Of a DNA stretch of 64,000 bases, positions 39,666 through 48,478 are shown piece after piece. Within the stretch, counting starts at the first letter, position 1; each line of letters opens with the position of its first letter. The stretch lies in assembly GCA_019752635.1 (NCBI GenBank), contig JAIELX010000011.1:1-64000 (forward strand). The letters are read 5' to 3'. Source of the stretch: Candidatus Obscuribacterales bacterium. GTDB lineage: Bacteria; Cyanobacteriota; Vampirovibrionia; Obscuribacterales; Obscuribacteraceae. The notes beneath the pieces are model-generated. The model had not been told where the DNA came from. It did not search any database and was given only the letters and a program-made list of their open reading frames with translations. The position numbers were made by a program, and so were the translations under genes.

Positions 39666-40310
39666 ATGGCTAACGAACTAGACAATCAGAGTGATCTGCT
39701 GAATGAAGCCGAAGAGAATACTACTGAAGGAATTCAAAACGCAGAACTCGATGACATTATTGGTGGATCAACTCCGGAAAATTGCTGTAACACCAGCGGC
39801 TGCTTGCCGAACGTCGAATTCGACGGCGCCGAAAAGATGAGCAAACCGGGCTCGAAAAAGGTTGAGAACCAAGGTGCAAATAACGAAAATGGCGCGGCGA
39901 ACGGGATAGAAATGACCGATGCGAAGTTTGCAGTGAAGAAGCTTCTCGAAGCACTCAAGCAAAAGGAGACAATAACTCCAGAACAGAGAATCGATAAAGA
40001 GGCAAAAGTTACAGCAGCGTCCATGGCAAGGGAGATCGCCAAGACGGGCGAATTGTCCGAGGCAACCATGAAGAACATCAGCTCAGCATTCGAAAGAGCA
40101 GGAAGAAGCGGCGGCGCAGAAGGACAAGAGCGCTTCATGAGACAACTGAACTTGTCATTGCAGCAAAGAAACATGTTTATGCTGCATAACGCCGGCGAAG
40201 CTGAAGATGGTGTCACTCCGCATCGCATTGTAGTTTCACATTCAAACGGACAAAGCTTTGCCGATGGCAACTTCACGTCACGCGCACCGCAAAGGAAGGG
40301 ACAACGATAA
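39666..40310 (+). CDS. hypothetical protein with double-glycine-leader-like N-terminus and Cys cluster
   Basis: 214 residues; ATG preceded by a very strong GGGGAGGAG site 8 nt away, suggesting high expression. Residues 1-34 are acidic and end in AELDDIIGG, like the double-glycine leaders of NHLP and class II bacteriocin precursors (E-L-x-x-I-x-G-G). Just after Gly34 come three cysteines at 40, 41 and 46 (ENCCNTSGC). The remaining 165 residues are Glu/Ala/Lys-rich helices with no further cysteines, far longer than a classical peptide precursor. It may be a proteusin-like precursor, an exported protein with C39-type processing, or coincidence. No C39 peptidase/ABC transporter is in the window. 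Neighbours: kinase-like protein upstream, thioredoxin and MFS exporter downstream, on the opposite strand. Confidence 0.55.
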   Translation: MANELDNQSDLLNEAEENTTEGIQNAELDDIIGGSTPENCCNTSGCLPNVEFDGAEKMSKPGSKKVENQGANNENGAANGIEMTDAKFAVKKLLEALKQKETITPEQRIDKEAKVTAASMAREIAKTGELSEATMKNISSAFERAGRSGGAEGQERFMRQLNLSLQQRNMFMLHNAGEAEDGVTPHRIVVSHSNGQSFADGNFTSRAPQRKGQR

Positions 40311-40644
40311 CGACAAGATGAATTGCGCAGAGAGCGATGCAAGGTACGCGACGGTCACAATCGCTTAGTATTGTTTGCAAACGCGATGGAAGTATTGGAT
40401 GCAACTGTTTTGATAAAGACTTAAGACGTGAGATCGGATCCCGCTTGGCAGCAGCCGATCAGAGCGAGCCGGGCACGAACGGCGCAGGGAAACGGACGGG
40501 CGAAAGAGGTTCCGCTAGTTCATTTTTTGTTCGCCGTTCGTGCCTCGGACTTAACACCATATACGGTGCGGACCTTTATGAACAATCCATCATAGTACGG
40601 ATCGAATCCCGGAGCAGGGCAATACTGTCTGGAGTGCTTTGATA
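40311..40644. other. convergent intergenic region with long inverted repeat
   Basis: 334 bp between the stops of the GG-leader gene and the thioredoxin gene. It holds a perfect 13-bp inverted repeat GGCACGAACGGCG / CGCCGTTCGTGCC at 40472-40484 and 40532-40544, with a 47-nt spacer. The second arm overlaps TTCGCC (40530-40535), which can instead pair with GGCGAA inside the spacer, so two exclusive foldings are possible. A T-run sits in the spacer. The region may be a terminator, small RNA or remnant element. Confidence 0.45.
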
Positions 40645-41325
40645 CTAGCCGGCCAAGTCTTTGACCGCGCTGCGAATGCCATTCTCGTCCGGACCAACCA
40701 CACGACGCAACTCCTTGCCGGAGTTATCGGTGAAGATGAACGTGGGATAACCGGAAACACCGAATTTAGCCATGTCAGCCCGACCGTCGGTTTCGCCGTT
40801 CTCGCTTTTGAAATCGGCTTTGCTTCGTAATTCACTGCTCAGTTGTTCCCACACGGGGCGAAAATTCTTGCACGGACCTCACCAATCTGCGTAAAACTCG
40901 ATCACCTTCAGCCTCCCGCTTGCCCGGACCCCGCCGCCACCACCGGCCCGGCCGGCAGAGGCTGAAGCGATTGCATATCCTGAGCCAGTGATTTTTTGCG
41001 ACTGATAGCGACTCAGCGAAGCAAGCGCAGCGCTGCAACTGGCACGAAGACCGTTGTTCTTTGAAGTGGCGTAAACGTATTCGTACTGTTGCTTTGCCAA
41101 CGAAAACTGATTCAGCCCCTGATAGCTGAGCCCCGTGTAGTAATGAGTCAGAGGATCAGTTGGCGCGACACGGGCGGCCTGCTGAAAACGCGCAAGAGCA
41201 TTGGCGTACTGCCGGGCGTTGTAGGCCTTCACGCCATCATCAAACCCAGCTGGCGCTGCCCCTACCGCAAGTGGTAGAAGGCACACAACGCTGAGCAAAG
41301 CGATAGAACCCGGCAGTTTCTTCAC
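40645..41325 (-). CDS. TPR-thioredoxin with in-frame UGA at catalytic Cys (candidate selenoprotein)
   Basis: Start GTG at 41325 follows GAGG and gives 226 residues if the internal TGA is read through. Order: signal peptide about 1-24 (KKLPGSIALLSVVCLLPLAV), one or two TPRs about 27-105, a Gly-rich linker about 115-138, then thioredoxin fold. The active site reads EFYADW-UGA-GPCKNF, with the UGA (40879-40881) as codon 149 exactly where the first Cys of WCGPC belongs. Cys152 and the cis-Pro segment GVSGYPTF remain intact, and the frame runs on for 77 codons after the UGA with clear thioredoxin character. A short hairpin (40846-40862, CCC-CGUGU-GGG with UU/AA below) begins about 16-20 nt after the UGA and carries a G at the loop start, consistent with a weak bacterial SECIS. 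A nonsense mutation is the alternative. UGA is a normal stop elsewhere here (e.g. the gene ending at 1396). Confidence 0.8.
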
Positions 41326-41398
41326 GAGAAGCACCTCAATTCCGCCATTATACCTTGCCGGCGGAAAAGGCAAGCTAATCCGGAGAACACCGACAGCA

Positions 41399-42766
41399 CT
41401 AGTCTTTGCCGTGCAGGGGCGTTGACCGCACCGGCACGGAGGAGCGAACGAGCGTTTGCGTCAACGACAGTTTACCGGAGGCTAGCAGTCCGGAAAAGAC
41501 GATGCTAATGGCAGCGGCAGTTATCATCGTACCGGGCAATCCGAGCAGACCAACCATCTGACTGGCAACCAGCGCACCGACCAGTTCAAGTACAGCAATA
41601 ATAGTAATTCGCAGCCCCATCAGCCGACCAAAGATCCAGTCGGGCGAGGATACTTGCATGGTTGCCACATTGGCATTGATGTTGGCTGATTGGAAAAACG
41701 CCATCAAGAGAACGCATACCACGCCCACCGTTAAATTTGGCGACAGCGAAAACAGTACCAATGAAATCGGCAACAGCACCAGCGACCAGGACGCTAACTT
41801 GCTGAGATCGTCAGCATTGCGCGAGCCCCCGCAAACAAATGCGGCCGCAGCGTACCCAATTGCCAGCGCTGCAGACAGCAAGCCCGCCGCTCCGGCTCCA
41901 CCGTGGAACACCTCGGAAGCAAAGGCCGGTAGAAATGTTATGTATCGCAAACAGAAAAGCACCAGAATGGTGGTTTGCACAAACGACACCAATAAAACCT
42001 TCGAACCGAATGCATACTGCAGACAGTACTTTAGTCCGCTCTTTTCCAAAGATGACGTTGAACTGCCTGGCGAAACATTCGTCTTCCTAGGCGGTCTTCG
42101 ATCCGAAACTTCTTTCGCGAAAGTAGTTTGATCTACCCGCAAGTTTACTCGTCGCAGCAAAATCAGCGCCACTAGATACGACACCAGGTTCAGGAGGAAG
42201 CAAGCACGCTCGCCCCACTCACCACCAGTCTCAATAATAAATCCGGCAATCAATTGGCCAAGCGCCAGCGTGCTGGCACAAGTGGCGGAATACAGCCCTC
42301 GGGCACTGACCAGCTTCTCGGAAGGCACTATGCGCCCGGTGAAAGCGTGACGAGCAGGGTACTCCAAAGCAGTGAAGGCACCATACACGAAAGCCAACGC
42401 CAAAACAACGTAATGATTCAATCCGGGAAGAAAAGTTGACATCAGAAGCATCGACGCCACTGAGGCGCCGGCGACTTGCAGCCCGTAGAGCACCAATTTC
42501 TTGTTCTTGCCATCAGCCATGCAGCCTGCGGCCAAACTGAGCAAAACCTGCGGCAGGACAATTGAGGCAGCGAAAAGTCCTAAGGTAACAGCCGAATGAG
42601 TCAGACGATAGACCAGCCACGCCAGTGCGACGTTCTGCATTCCGGTGCCTATGGCGGAGAATGCCTGACCTGTCAGATAGAGACGAAAGTCTTTCGACTC
42701 CAACGCCTGCAAACAATGGGACAGGCGACTTGCTCGCTCATGAGGTTGGCGTTTAACTGATTGCAC
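41399..42766 (-). CDS. MFS transporter (EntS/MFS_3-like exporter)
   Basis: 455 residues with about 11-12 predicted membrane helices. The first reads LYLTGQAFSAIGTGMQNVAL, and AWLVYRLTHSAVTLGLFAAS leads into the GCMADGKNKKLVLYGLQVAGA loop (motif A-like DxxGRR variant between TM2 and TM3). The later part has GLLSAALAIGYAAAAFVCGG and a helical C-half. These features fit the MFS_3 branch that includes the enterobactin exporter EntS and multidrug exporters. The substrate is not readable; an exporter next to a possible peptide-modification locus is suggestive but not evidence. It stands 73 bp upstream of the thioredoxin start on the same strand, possibly cotranscribed. Confidence 0.85.
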   Translation of the reverse strand: MQSVKRQPHERASRLSHCLQALESKDFRLYLTGQAFSAIGTGMQNVALAWLVYRLTHSAVTLGLFAASIVLPQVLLSLAAGCMADGKNKKLVLYGLQVAGASVASMLLMSTFLPGLNHYVVLALAFVYGAFTALEYPARHAFTGRIVPSEKLVSARGLYSATCASTLALGQLIAGFIIETGGEWGERACFLLNLVSYLVALILLRRVNLRVDQTTFAKEVSDRRPPRKTNVSPGSSTSSLEKSGLKYCLQYAFGSKVLLVSFVQTTILVLFCLRYITFLPAFASEVFHGGAGAAGLLSAALAIGYAAAAFVCGGSRNADDLSKLASWSLVLLPISLVLFSLSPNLTVGVVCVLLMAFFQSANINANVATMQVSSPDWIFGRLMGLRITIIAVLELVGALVASQMVGLLGLPGTMITAAAISIVFSGLLASGKLSLTQTLVRSSVPVRSTPLHGKD

Positions 42767-42986
42767 TTCCGGGTCCCCCTGTATATAGGGTTCCCGAAAA
42801 CTAGTCGTTCAAAACCGGACGCAAGTCGTCTGCAATCGACAATAGGAGCGGTCGTACGAAGAATATCGCTATTTACTTGCAGATCGAGAAGTCAAGAAGC
42901 GCAATTATTGTGTGAGTTATGGCTATAATTCACATGCTTGAGTAGTGATGCCCGGTCGGTTTTCCGCAGCGGGAAGGTTGTATGGC

Positions 42987-43568
42987 GTGACGGACGAATC
43001 ACAAAATCGCAGCAAAGGTGCATGGGTCAGAGCGTTCATATGCTTGGGTTCGAACGAAGGCGATCGCCTTGGTTATATCCAGCAAGCGATGCAATTTCTC
43101 AAAGACACGCCGCAAATAGAAGTTGTTGAGTGTTCAAGCCTGTACGAAACCGAGCCTGTCGGTAACGGTTATGTCGAGTGGTTTGTGAATGCTGTTGCAG
43201 CCATCGAAACGAACTTGCAGCCACGAGAACTTCTAGCGGTCTGCAAAGAGATTGAGAACCGATTGTCACGGCTGGCAGGCAACGACGGTCCCGATGTCCT
43301 GACCGAAGGACCGAACGGCATAACGAAGTCGCGCATAATCGACTTAGACATTCTGTTTTACGGCGAACAACCGTTTCAGTCTACGCAGCTGGTTGTTCCT
43401 CATCCGCAGCTAACGAAACGCGCTTACGCGCTGGTACCGTTGCTGGAGATCGCGCCGGACGTGAAACATCCCGTCTTAAATAAGACAGTGTCCGAGATTC
43501 ATGAAGAACTAGACGCGCCGGAGCAAGTATTCCTCTACGGCACTCGCAATCCCTGTCCCGACTTTTAG
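42987..43568 (+). CDS. folK: 2-amino-4-hydroxy-6-hydroxymethyldihydropteridine pyrophosphokinase (HPPK)
   Basis: 193 residues from GTG at 42987, preceded by GGGAAGG; an earlier ATG at 42945 adds 14 residues without conserved character. HPPK signatures: LGSNEGDRLGYIQQA near the start, SSLYETEPVG, WFVNAVAAIET, RIIDLDILFYGE (metal-binding Asp pair), and VVPHPQLTKRAYALVPLLEI. The enzyme transfers pyrophosphate from ATP to 6-hydroxymethyl-7,8-dihydropterin in folate synthesis and works in the cytoplasm. Length is a little above the usual 160, through an N-terminal extension. The next gene begins 14 bp later. Confidence 0.95.
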   Translation: MTDESQNRSKGAWVRAFICLGSNEGDRLGYIQQAMQFLKDTPQIEVVECSSLYETEPVGNGYVEWFVNAVAAIETNLQPRELLAVCKEIENRLSRLAGNDGPDVLTEGPNGITKSRIIDLDILFYGEQPFQSTQLVVPHPQLTKRAYALVPLLEIAPDVKHPVLNKTVSEIHEELDAPEQVFLYGTRNPCPDF

Positions 43569-43582
43569 AAAGGCTGTGCCCC

Positions 43583-44395
43583 GTGCCACCGGAAAAAATC
43601 ATTACCCTCACGACGGACTTTGGATATGAAGACGGATATGTAGGCGTAGTGAAGGGTGTGATTTTGAAGATCTGCCCCCAAGCGCGTACTGTCGATCTCA
43701 GCCATGAGATTCAGCCGTGGAACATCTCCGCAGCATCGTGGATATTGGCGAACTCTTTCAACTATTTTCCGGAAGGTACTGTTCACGTTGCCGTCGTTGA
43801 TCCCGGAGTCGGGACTCGGCGGCGATTCTTATTGATTGAAGCAGGTGGTTACTACTTCATCGGTCCCGATAACGGCATCTTTTCCGGAGTGCTTTCGCTA
43901 GTGTCGGGTGACATTCGAGCTTTTGAACTGACGCAGACGGACTATTGGCTGCCGGAAATGTCGACAAGCTTTCACGCACGAGACGTTTTTGCACCGGTAG
44001 CAGCCCATTTTGTCGCCGGCGTGGCACCAGAAAACTTTGGACGCGAGATAGCAAAAGAATCACTAAGTTATCTGCCGGCGCGAGAGCCGAAATTGAAGCA
44101 AGATCGCCTTGAAGGGTCAGTCGTTTACGTTGACCGATTCGGCAATCTCATTACAAATATCAAGCGCGATATGGTCAAAACAGCGTCACTCTGCCAAGTC
44201 GGCAAGCGGTCCATCGGGCGAATCGGGCAGACGTACGGCTCAGCCGAACAAGGTGCGCCAGTGGCATTTGTGGGAAGCCACGGTTTTTTGGAAATTGCTG
44301 TCAGCCAGGGTCGGGCAAACGAAAAACTCGACGCGGGTGTCAATACTCCGGTCATTCTTTTCCAACGCGACCCCGCTGTAGTGAAAGCGGAATAG
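43583..44395 (+). CDS. SAM hydrolase, adenosine-forming (DUF62 / SAM hydroxide adenosyltransferase)
   Basis: 270 residues, GTG start 14 bp after folK. Family motifs: ITLTTDFGYEDGYVGVVKGV, DLSHEIQPWNI, VAVVDPGVGTRRRFLLIE, FIGPDNGIFSGVL, FHARDVFAPVAAHF and VVYVDRFGNLITNI. The Asp...Arg...His side-chain trio typical of hydroxide adenosyltransferases is represented in these motifs, although residue-level assignment would need alignment to structures. It converts SAM and water to methionine and adenosine. The physiological role is poorly understood in bacteria. It is likely cotranscribed with folK. Confidence 0.93.
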   Translation: MPPEKIITLTTDFGYEDGYVGVVKGVILKICPQARTVDLSHEIQPWNISAASWILANSFNYFPEGTVHVAVVDPGVGTRRRFLLIEAGGYYFIGPDNGIFSGVLSLVSGDIRAFELTQTDYWLPEMSTSFHARDVFAPVAAHFVAGVAPENFGREIAKESLSYLPAREPKLKQDRLEGSVVYVDRFGNLITNIKRDMVKTASLCQVGKRSIGRIGQTYGSAEQGAPVAFVGSHGFLEIAVSQGRANEKLDAGVNTPVILFQRDPAVVKAE

Positions 44396-44470
44396 CGCAG
44401 AGTCTTCTACCGATTAGGGATTTGGCAAAACAGTATCGATTCAGCGCCGAAATGTTCGCGGCCGAGGCGC

Positions 44471-45178
44471 CTATAAAGGAGAGGTCTTCTCCGTGAAGAT
44501 AGCGCGACACACAGCATCGGTATCTTCAAGCGAATCAAACATATAATCGGGCTCTAGCGGCACCAATTCTTCTTTTGATGTTTTGCCGGTACAAGTGATG
44601 ATCGACGTGACATCATAGGCTTTGGCGCACACGATATCATTCACTGCATCGCCGATGATGACTATATCTTCTTTGCGGAAACTGACAGAGAAAGTATCCA
44701 GCGCCCTGCGATGTGCAATCTCCGGTAAGTGGCAGCGGTCTGCGGAGTCTGAGCCGTAGGCACCAGTAGCAAAATGCTTGTTCAAATCGAACGGATGCAG
44801 CTTCATTCGCGCACCGACTTCAATGTTGCCTGTAAGAAGTGCGAGCCGACAGTCAGGATCTTTCGCCAATCGATCAATTAACGCTTGCACACCGCGATGT
44901 AATCGATAACTACTCGCCTTGCCTATCTCGTGCTCAAGAAGCGAGATGTATTCGTTGAATATGGAGGGCAAGCGCTGCTCTATGACATGGTCTTCGTAAC
45001 CATGAGTCCGCAAAAGTTCATAGCAGATCTGCGGATCGGTCTTGCCGGACATGTTGTGCCCGGCAGCGTCAACACCATGTGAAAACACCTTGTTGAGAGC
45101 ACCTTGCATTGCTCTGCGCCCGACCCCGTCAGAATGCAAAATGGTTTCGTCGATGTCAAAGAGAATGAGCCTGGGCAT
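44471..45178 (-). CDS. HAD-superfamily phosphatase (phosphoglycolate-phosphatase-like)
   Basis: 235 residues. Motif I LILFDIDETILHSDG with Asp8 nucleophile and Asp10; helical cap domain about 15-90 (type C1); motif II ALLTGN near 117; motif IV VIIGDAVNDIVCAKA near 180, with GDxxxD. These fit a Mg-dependent hydrolase of the phosphoglycolate phosphatase/beta-phosphoglucomutase group. The substrate is not known. It is separated from the upstream diguanylate cyclase gene by 85 bp including a hairpin, so it is probably not tightly coupled to it. Confidence 0.9.
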   Translation of the reverse strand: MPRLILFDIDETILHSDGVGRRAMQGALNKVFSHGVDAAGHNMSGKTDPQICYELLRTHGYEDHVIEQRLPSIFNEYISLLEHEIGKASSYRLHRGVQALIDRLAKDPDCRLALLTGNIEVGARMKLHPFDLNKHFATGAYGSDSADRCHLPEIAHRRALDTFSVSFRKEDIVIIGDAVNDIVCAKAYDVTSIITCTGKTSKEELVPLEPDYMFDSLEDTDAVCRAIFTEKTSPL

Positions 45179-45215
45179 TTGGAAACTCCGCGATGCACCG
45201 GTAAGTATACTCTAA

Positions 45216-45232
45216 CCCGAGCGCAGCTCGGG
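45216..45232 (-). terminator. hairpin downstream of the diguanylate cyclase gene
   Basis: CCCGAGC-gca-GCTCGGG, a 7-bp perfect stem with a 3-nt loop, 31 nt past the cyclase stop. There is no T-run, so termination is only probable. Confidence 0.5.
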
Positions 45233-45263
45233 CGGCGAGTTGCCGGAAGATCGCAGTAAGCGC

Positions 45264-48053
45264 CTATACAGGTCTCAATGCAACGGACACTTCATCGACA
45301 ATAATTACATCTTCCAAAGGAGAGTCGTCTTGAGGATCTTGCGGCACCGCAAGCGGTCCGTCTTCATCCCAAACGCAAACTCTGTTGCGACCGCCGCGTT
45401 TGGCTACGTACAATGCCTTGTCGGCCTTGTCGATTAACTCCGCGACACTAGAGGCATGAGACGAGAATACGGCCGCTCCAATAGAAGTGGAGATGTGACC
45501 CAATCCGGGAACAACGCTGCGATGAATGTTTTGACGCAGACGTTCAGCAATCAGCAGCGCTTCTCCGACCGGAGTATCAGGCAAAATAACAGCGAACTCT
45601 TCCCCGCCGTAACGTGCGGCAGTATCGCCGGACCTGAGCATGTTCTTCAATGTGGTGGCAACTTGCCGAATGGCGGCGTCACCGATTGGATGGCCCATGG
45701 TATCGTTGATAACTTTCAACTTGTCTAGATCGAGCATTAACAAGGAGCAAGGAGTGGACTTTCGATGAGCTCTATTCAGCTCTTCCGACAGTCGATTCTT
45801 GAAATAAATGTGATTGAACAGTCCCGTAAGCCCATCAGTAATTGCTTGCTGCTTCACTTGCGCAAACAACTCCGAGTGCGAAATTGCCACGGCAAGCTGA
45901 TCTGCTATTGCAGTAAGTAAGCGCATTTCACCGGACTGCCACTCTCGTAATGCTCGGCATTGATGCACCATCAGAATGCCCAACAGGCGATCGTGATGCA
46001 GCAGTGGCGCCACCATCACGGACTTGGTGCCGACGCGTCGCAAAAAGTCCTTGTACCCGTGCGCTCGAGAATCGACGGACACGTCGTAGATGACGGATAT
46101 TGGAATTTCCAGAGGCTGCATGTTCGGACCAACGAACTCTTTCAATCGCGTAAGATCGATGCCGAGCACAGTGTTGAGATCCGGTGAGACCGCAGGCTGC
46201 GCCGGGTCGAAGTTCAAACCGTAAAGATTGACGCTACGCAAATCAGGCAAACCTTCGCCGTGAAACTCGTGAGTAACTACGAGCGGCGACTCTGCGCGCG
46301 GTTGCGCAATCTGACAATAATCTACGCCCAAAGCGCGTCCCAATTCCGCCGTCACAGTGGTGAGAATTGTGTCGGTATCAAGAGATGAGCGAATTGACCG
46401 AACGATGTTATTGATCAAAAACTCTTGCTCAGCCAATCGCTTGGTTCGCGTAAACAAATTGGCGTGCTCCATAGCCAGAGCCACGTGCCCGGCAACATCT
46501 TCTACTAATTCTAATTCAAGATCCAACCAGACTCGACGGTGATCGCACTGGTGCACCAAAATCATTCCCACTGCTTGATCTTGATAGATGATCGGACATG
46601 CCACCAGCGATTTGATTGAGTGCCAATCATCCGGGGAGCCCTCATCTTTCTCAAAGAGCGGAGTAAAGCTGGCATCGTCCATTACATCCAGCGACAAGAT
46701 TGCTTTCTGCTCCAGTATCTGTTTGAGCATACTGCTTTCAGTAATCATCACCGAGCGATTCTTGAGTGGACTGCCAATGCGTTCCGGGTCCCACCAGACA
46801 TAGTTGAACTCCAACTCACGGCCCACGCAGTTCCCGGTGCTGCGATTTCCCAAAAGGGCAAGACAGCATCGGCTTGCGCCCATTGCTTGCCCTAGCTCCA
46901 AAACCGTGGTGTATAAAATCTGGTCAAGGTCCAATGATTGGCGAATTGATTCGGAAATCTTCTCCACCATCACCTTGTGCTCGTCGTTCAGTTCCAGGTT
47001 AATTGCCATTTGGTTGAAGGCGCGAGCCAACAATCCAAGTTCGCCGCCCTGTCGTGTGTTGACGCGCTTGGTCAAATCACCGCGCCCGATTGCTACCGCT
47101 TCTTTGACCAGTTCATTAATCGGTCCGTTGAAGTAGTGGGTCACTCTCCAGGCAAGCAACGATGACAGTCCGGCAGCCACTACCGCGGACAGAAGCATAA
47201 TCAACAGCCTGTCGGAAGCCGAACCATATATGGTGCTAGTCGGGATACCCGTTATTACAAGCCAGCGAGTTTCAGGCATGCGGTCGAAGGCGTAAGTTCG
47301 AGCAGTGTTGTCGGCGATGCCCACAACATCGAGCAATCCCTTCTCGCCGCGAGTGGAAGCTTGCACGGTTCGGGCCATCGAGAAGTCCTTGCCCAGCCAC
47401 CTGTCGTTGTCCAACGTGCGGGCCAGTAATCGTTTGTCCTTGTCGACCACCGCAATGACAGCGCCTTCGGATTCACCCAAACCGCTGAAGAGGCGAAGGA
47501 TCGCATGTGCATCCACGGAAGCCACGAGAACGGCACGCACATGCCCGTTGGTAACGACCGGTGCACAGACCATAACAGCTTTCGCCCCGGTGAGAGGGCA
47601 ATCAAAGTATCCGGAAACTGCCGGACGTCGGCTCCTGACAGCGGTCTTGAAGAAGTTAGCCGTACGCAAGGTCGCCGAGGCTTTGGGACTGACAGCCACA
47701 CTAGAAGCCAACGAATGCCCACTGGTATCGACCAGAGCAAGGGCGTTCCAGTCGCCGCGAGTTCTGACGCTGGTCTTCAAAATCATTTCGGTCAGCCCGG
47801 GCACAGGTTGCTGAATTTCAGGCAAGATGGCCAGAGACTGAAGCTCAAACTTCTGAGTGCCGATCCATTGGCTCAGACTGCGAATTGCCATCACATCCTG
47901 AAACCGTGCAGCCTGCCGAGCAGCCTGGCATAGCCCCTGATACTCTTTCCAGATGATCAGCCCGCACATGGCCAATAACGGCAAAGCCACGGCAAGGCAA
48001 ACCAACAGCAGTCGGCTTCTAATATTCAGGTCTCTGAGACTGAGCCTGCGCAA
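45264..48053 (-). CDS. membrane diguanylate cyclase (Cache-HAMP-GAF-GAF-GGDEF)
   Basis: 929 residues. N-terminal membrane helix about 13-35, periplasmic Cache-like sensor about 40-280 (ALALVDTSGHSLAS, AVIAVVDKDKRLLAR), second helix about 285-305, HAMP about 305-360, two GAF domains about 370-740, and a C-terminal GGDEF domain from about 750 (TDGLTGLFNHIYF). The active site is GGEEF at 816-820, a functional GGDEF variant. An RxxD product-inhibition site (RSGD) stands five residues before it. It makes cyclic di-GMP from two GTP and is probably membrane-anchored, taking input from the Cache and GAF domains. No EAL or PilZ partner is in the window. Confidence 0.95.
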   Translation of the reverse strand: MRRLSLRDLNIRSRLLLVCLAVALPLLAMCGLIIWKEYQGLCQAARQAARFQDVMAIRSLSQWIGTQKFELQSLAILPEIQQPVPGLTEMILKTSVRTRGDWNALALVDTSGHSLASSVAVSPKASATLRTANFFKTAVRSRRPAVSGYFDCPLTGAKAVMVCAPVVTNGHVRAVLVASVDAHAILRLFSGLGESEGAVIAVVDKDKRLLARTLDNDRWLGKDFSMARTVQASTRGEKGLLDVVGIADNTARTYAFDRMPETRWLVITGIPTSTIYGSASDRLLIMLLSAVVAAGLSSLLAWRVTHYFNGPINELVKEAVAIGRGDLTKRVNTRQGGELGLLARAFNQMAINLELNDEHKVMVEKISESIRQSLDLDQILYTTVLELGQAMGASRCCLALLGNRSTGNCVGRELEFNYVWWDPERIGSPLKNRSVMITESSMLKQILEQKAILSLDVMDDASFTPLFEKDEGSPDDWHSIKSLVACPIIYQDQAVGMILVHQCDHRRVWLDLELELVEDVAGHVALAMEHANLFTRTKRLAEQEFLINNIVRSIRSSLDTDTILTTVTAELGRALGVDYCQIAQPRAESPLVVTHEFHGEGLPDLRSVNLYGLNFDPAQPAVSPDLNTVLGIDLTRLKEFVGPNMQPLEIPISVIYDVSVDSRAHGYKDFLRRVGTKSVMVAPLLHHDRLLGILMVHQCRALREWQSGEMRLLTAIADQLAVAISHSELFAQVKQQAITDGLTGLFNHIYFKNRLSEELNRAHRKSTPCSLLMLDLDKLKVINDTMGHPIGDAAIRQVATTLKNMLRSGDTAARYGGEEFAVILPDTPVGEALLIAERLRQNIHRSVVPGLGHISTSIGAAVFSSHASSVAELIDKADKALYVAKRGGRNRVCVWDEDGPLAVPQDPQDDSPLEDVIIVDEVSVALRPV

Positions 48054-48478
48054 AGCTCTCTCTCCTTACTCATGCCGGACGGCTATCGAATACCAATCAA
48101 TAATGCCTTTAAGCCTGGTGCAGACAGAATTATAAATCGTTCAGCGCAGAAGCCAAGAGGAAAGATACGAATTTTGCGTACATTAGTAACGTTTAGTCTA
48201 AGCGGGTCATCTACAGCGGATCGCGATAGCGGTCGGGGATCGTTGCGATGCCGGTTCGCTTTTGGCAACAAGGTTTTGCATGATCGGTCCTTGCGATTGT
48301 TTTGCACAATCACCGATTGATGACACTATCAGCCCGTTTACATTCCTTACGGACGCCAACTCGGTACGAACCCGGGGTCGAGCAAGTTTGTCAGGGACAC
48401 TCACTGATGTTTCAGGACTCATCAATTTGTGACTACAGTGCGAGATACTAGTATTGGGATGAAAACGGTATCGAAAAG
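48054..48478. other. 425-bp divergent intergenic region
   Basis: It separates the cyclase gene from the membrane-protein gene. I see a perfect hairpin GATTGT-tttgc-ACAATC at 48295-48311 and no convincing ORF or known RNA motif. Promoters for both genes should lie here, but no clear boxes could be assigned. Confidence 0.3.

Noticed and set aside
40645..41373. TGA reassigned to Cys or Trp throughout the genome
   Set aside because: Other genes here end cleanly at TGA (for example 386-1396 and the hemerythrin gene), so only local recoding or mutation fits.
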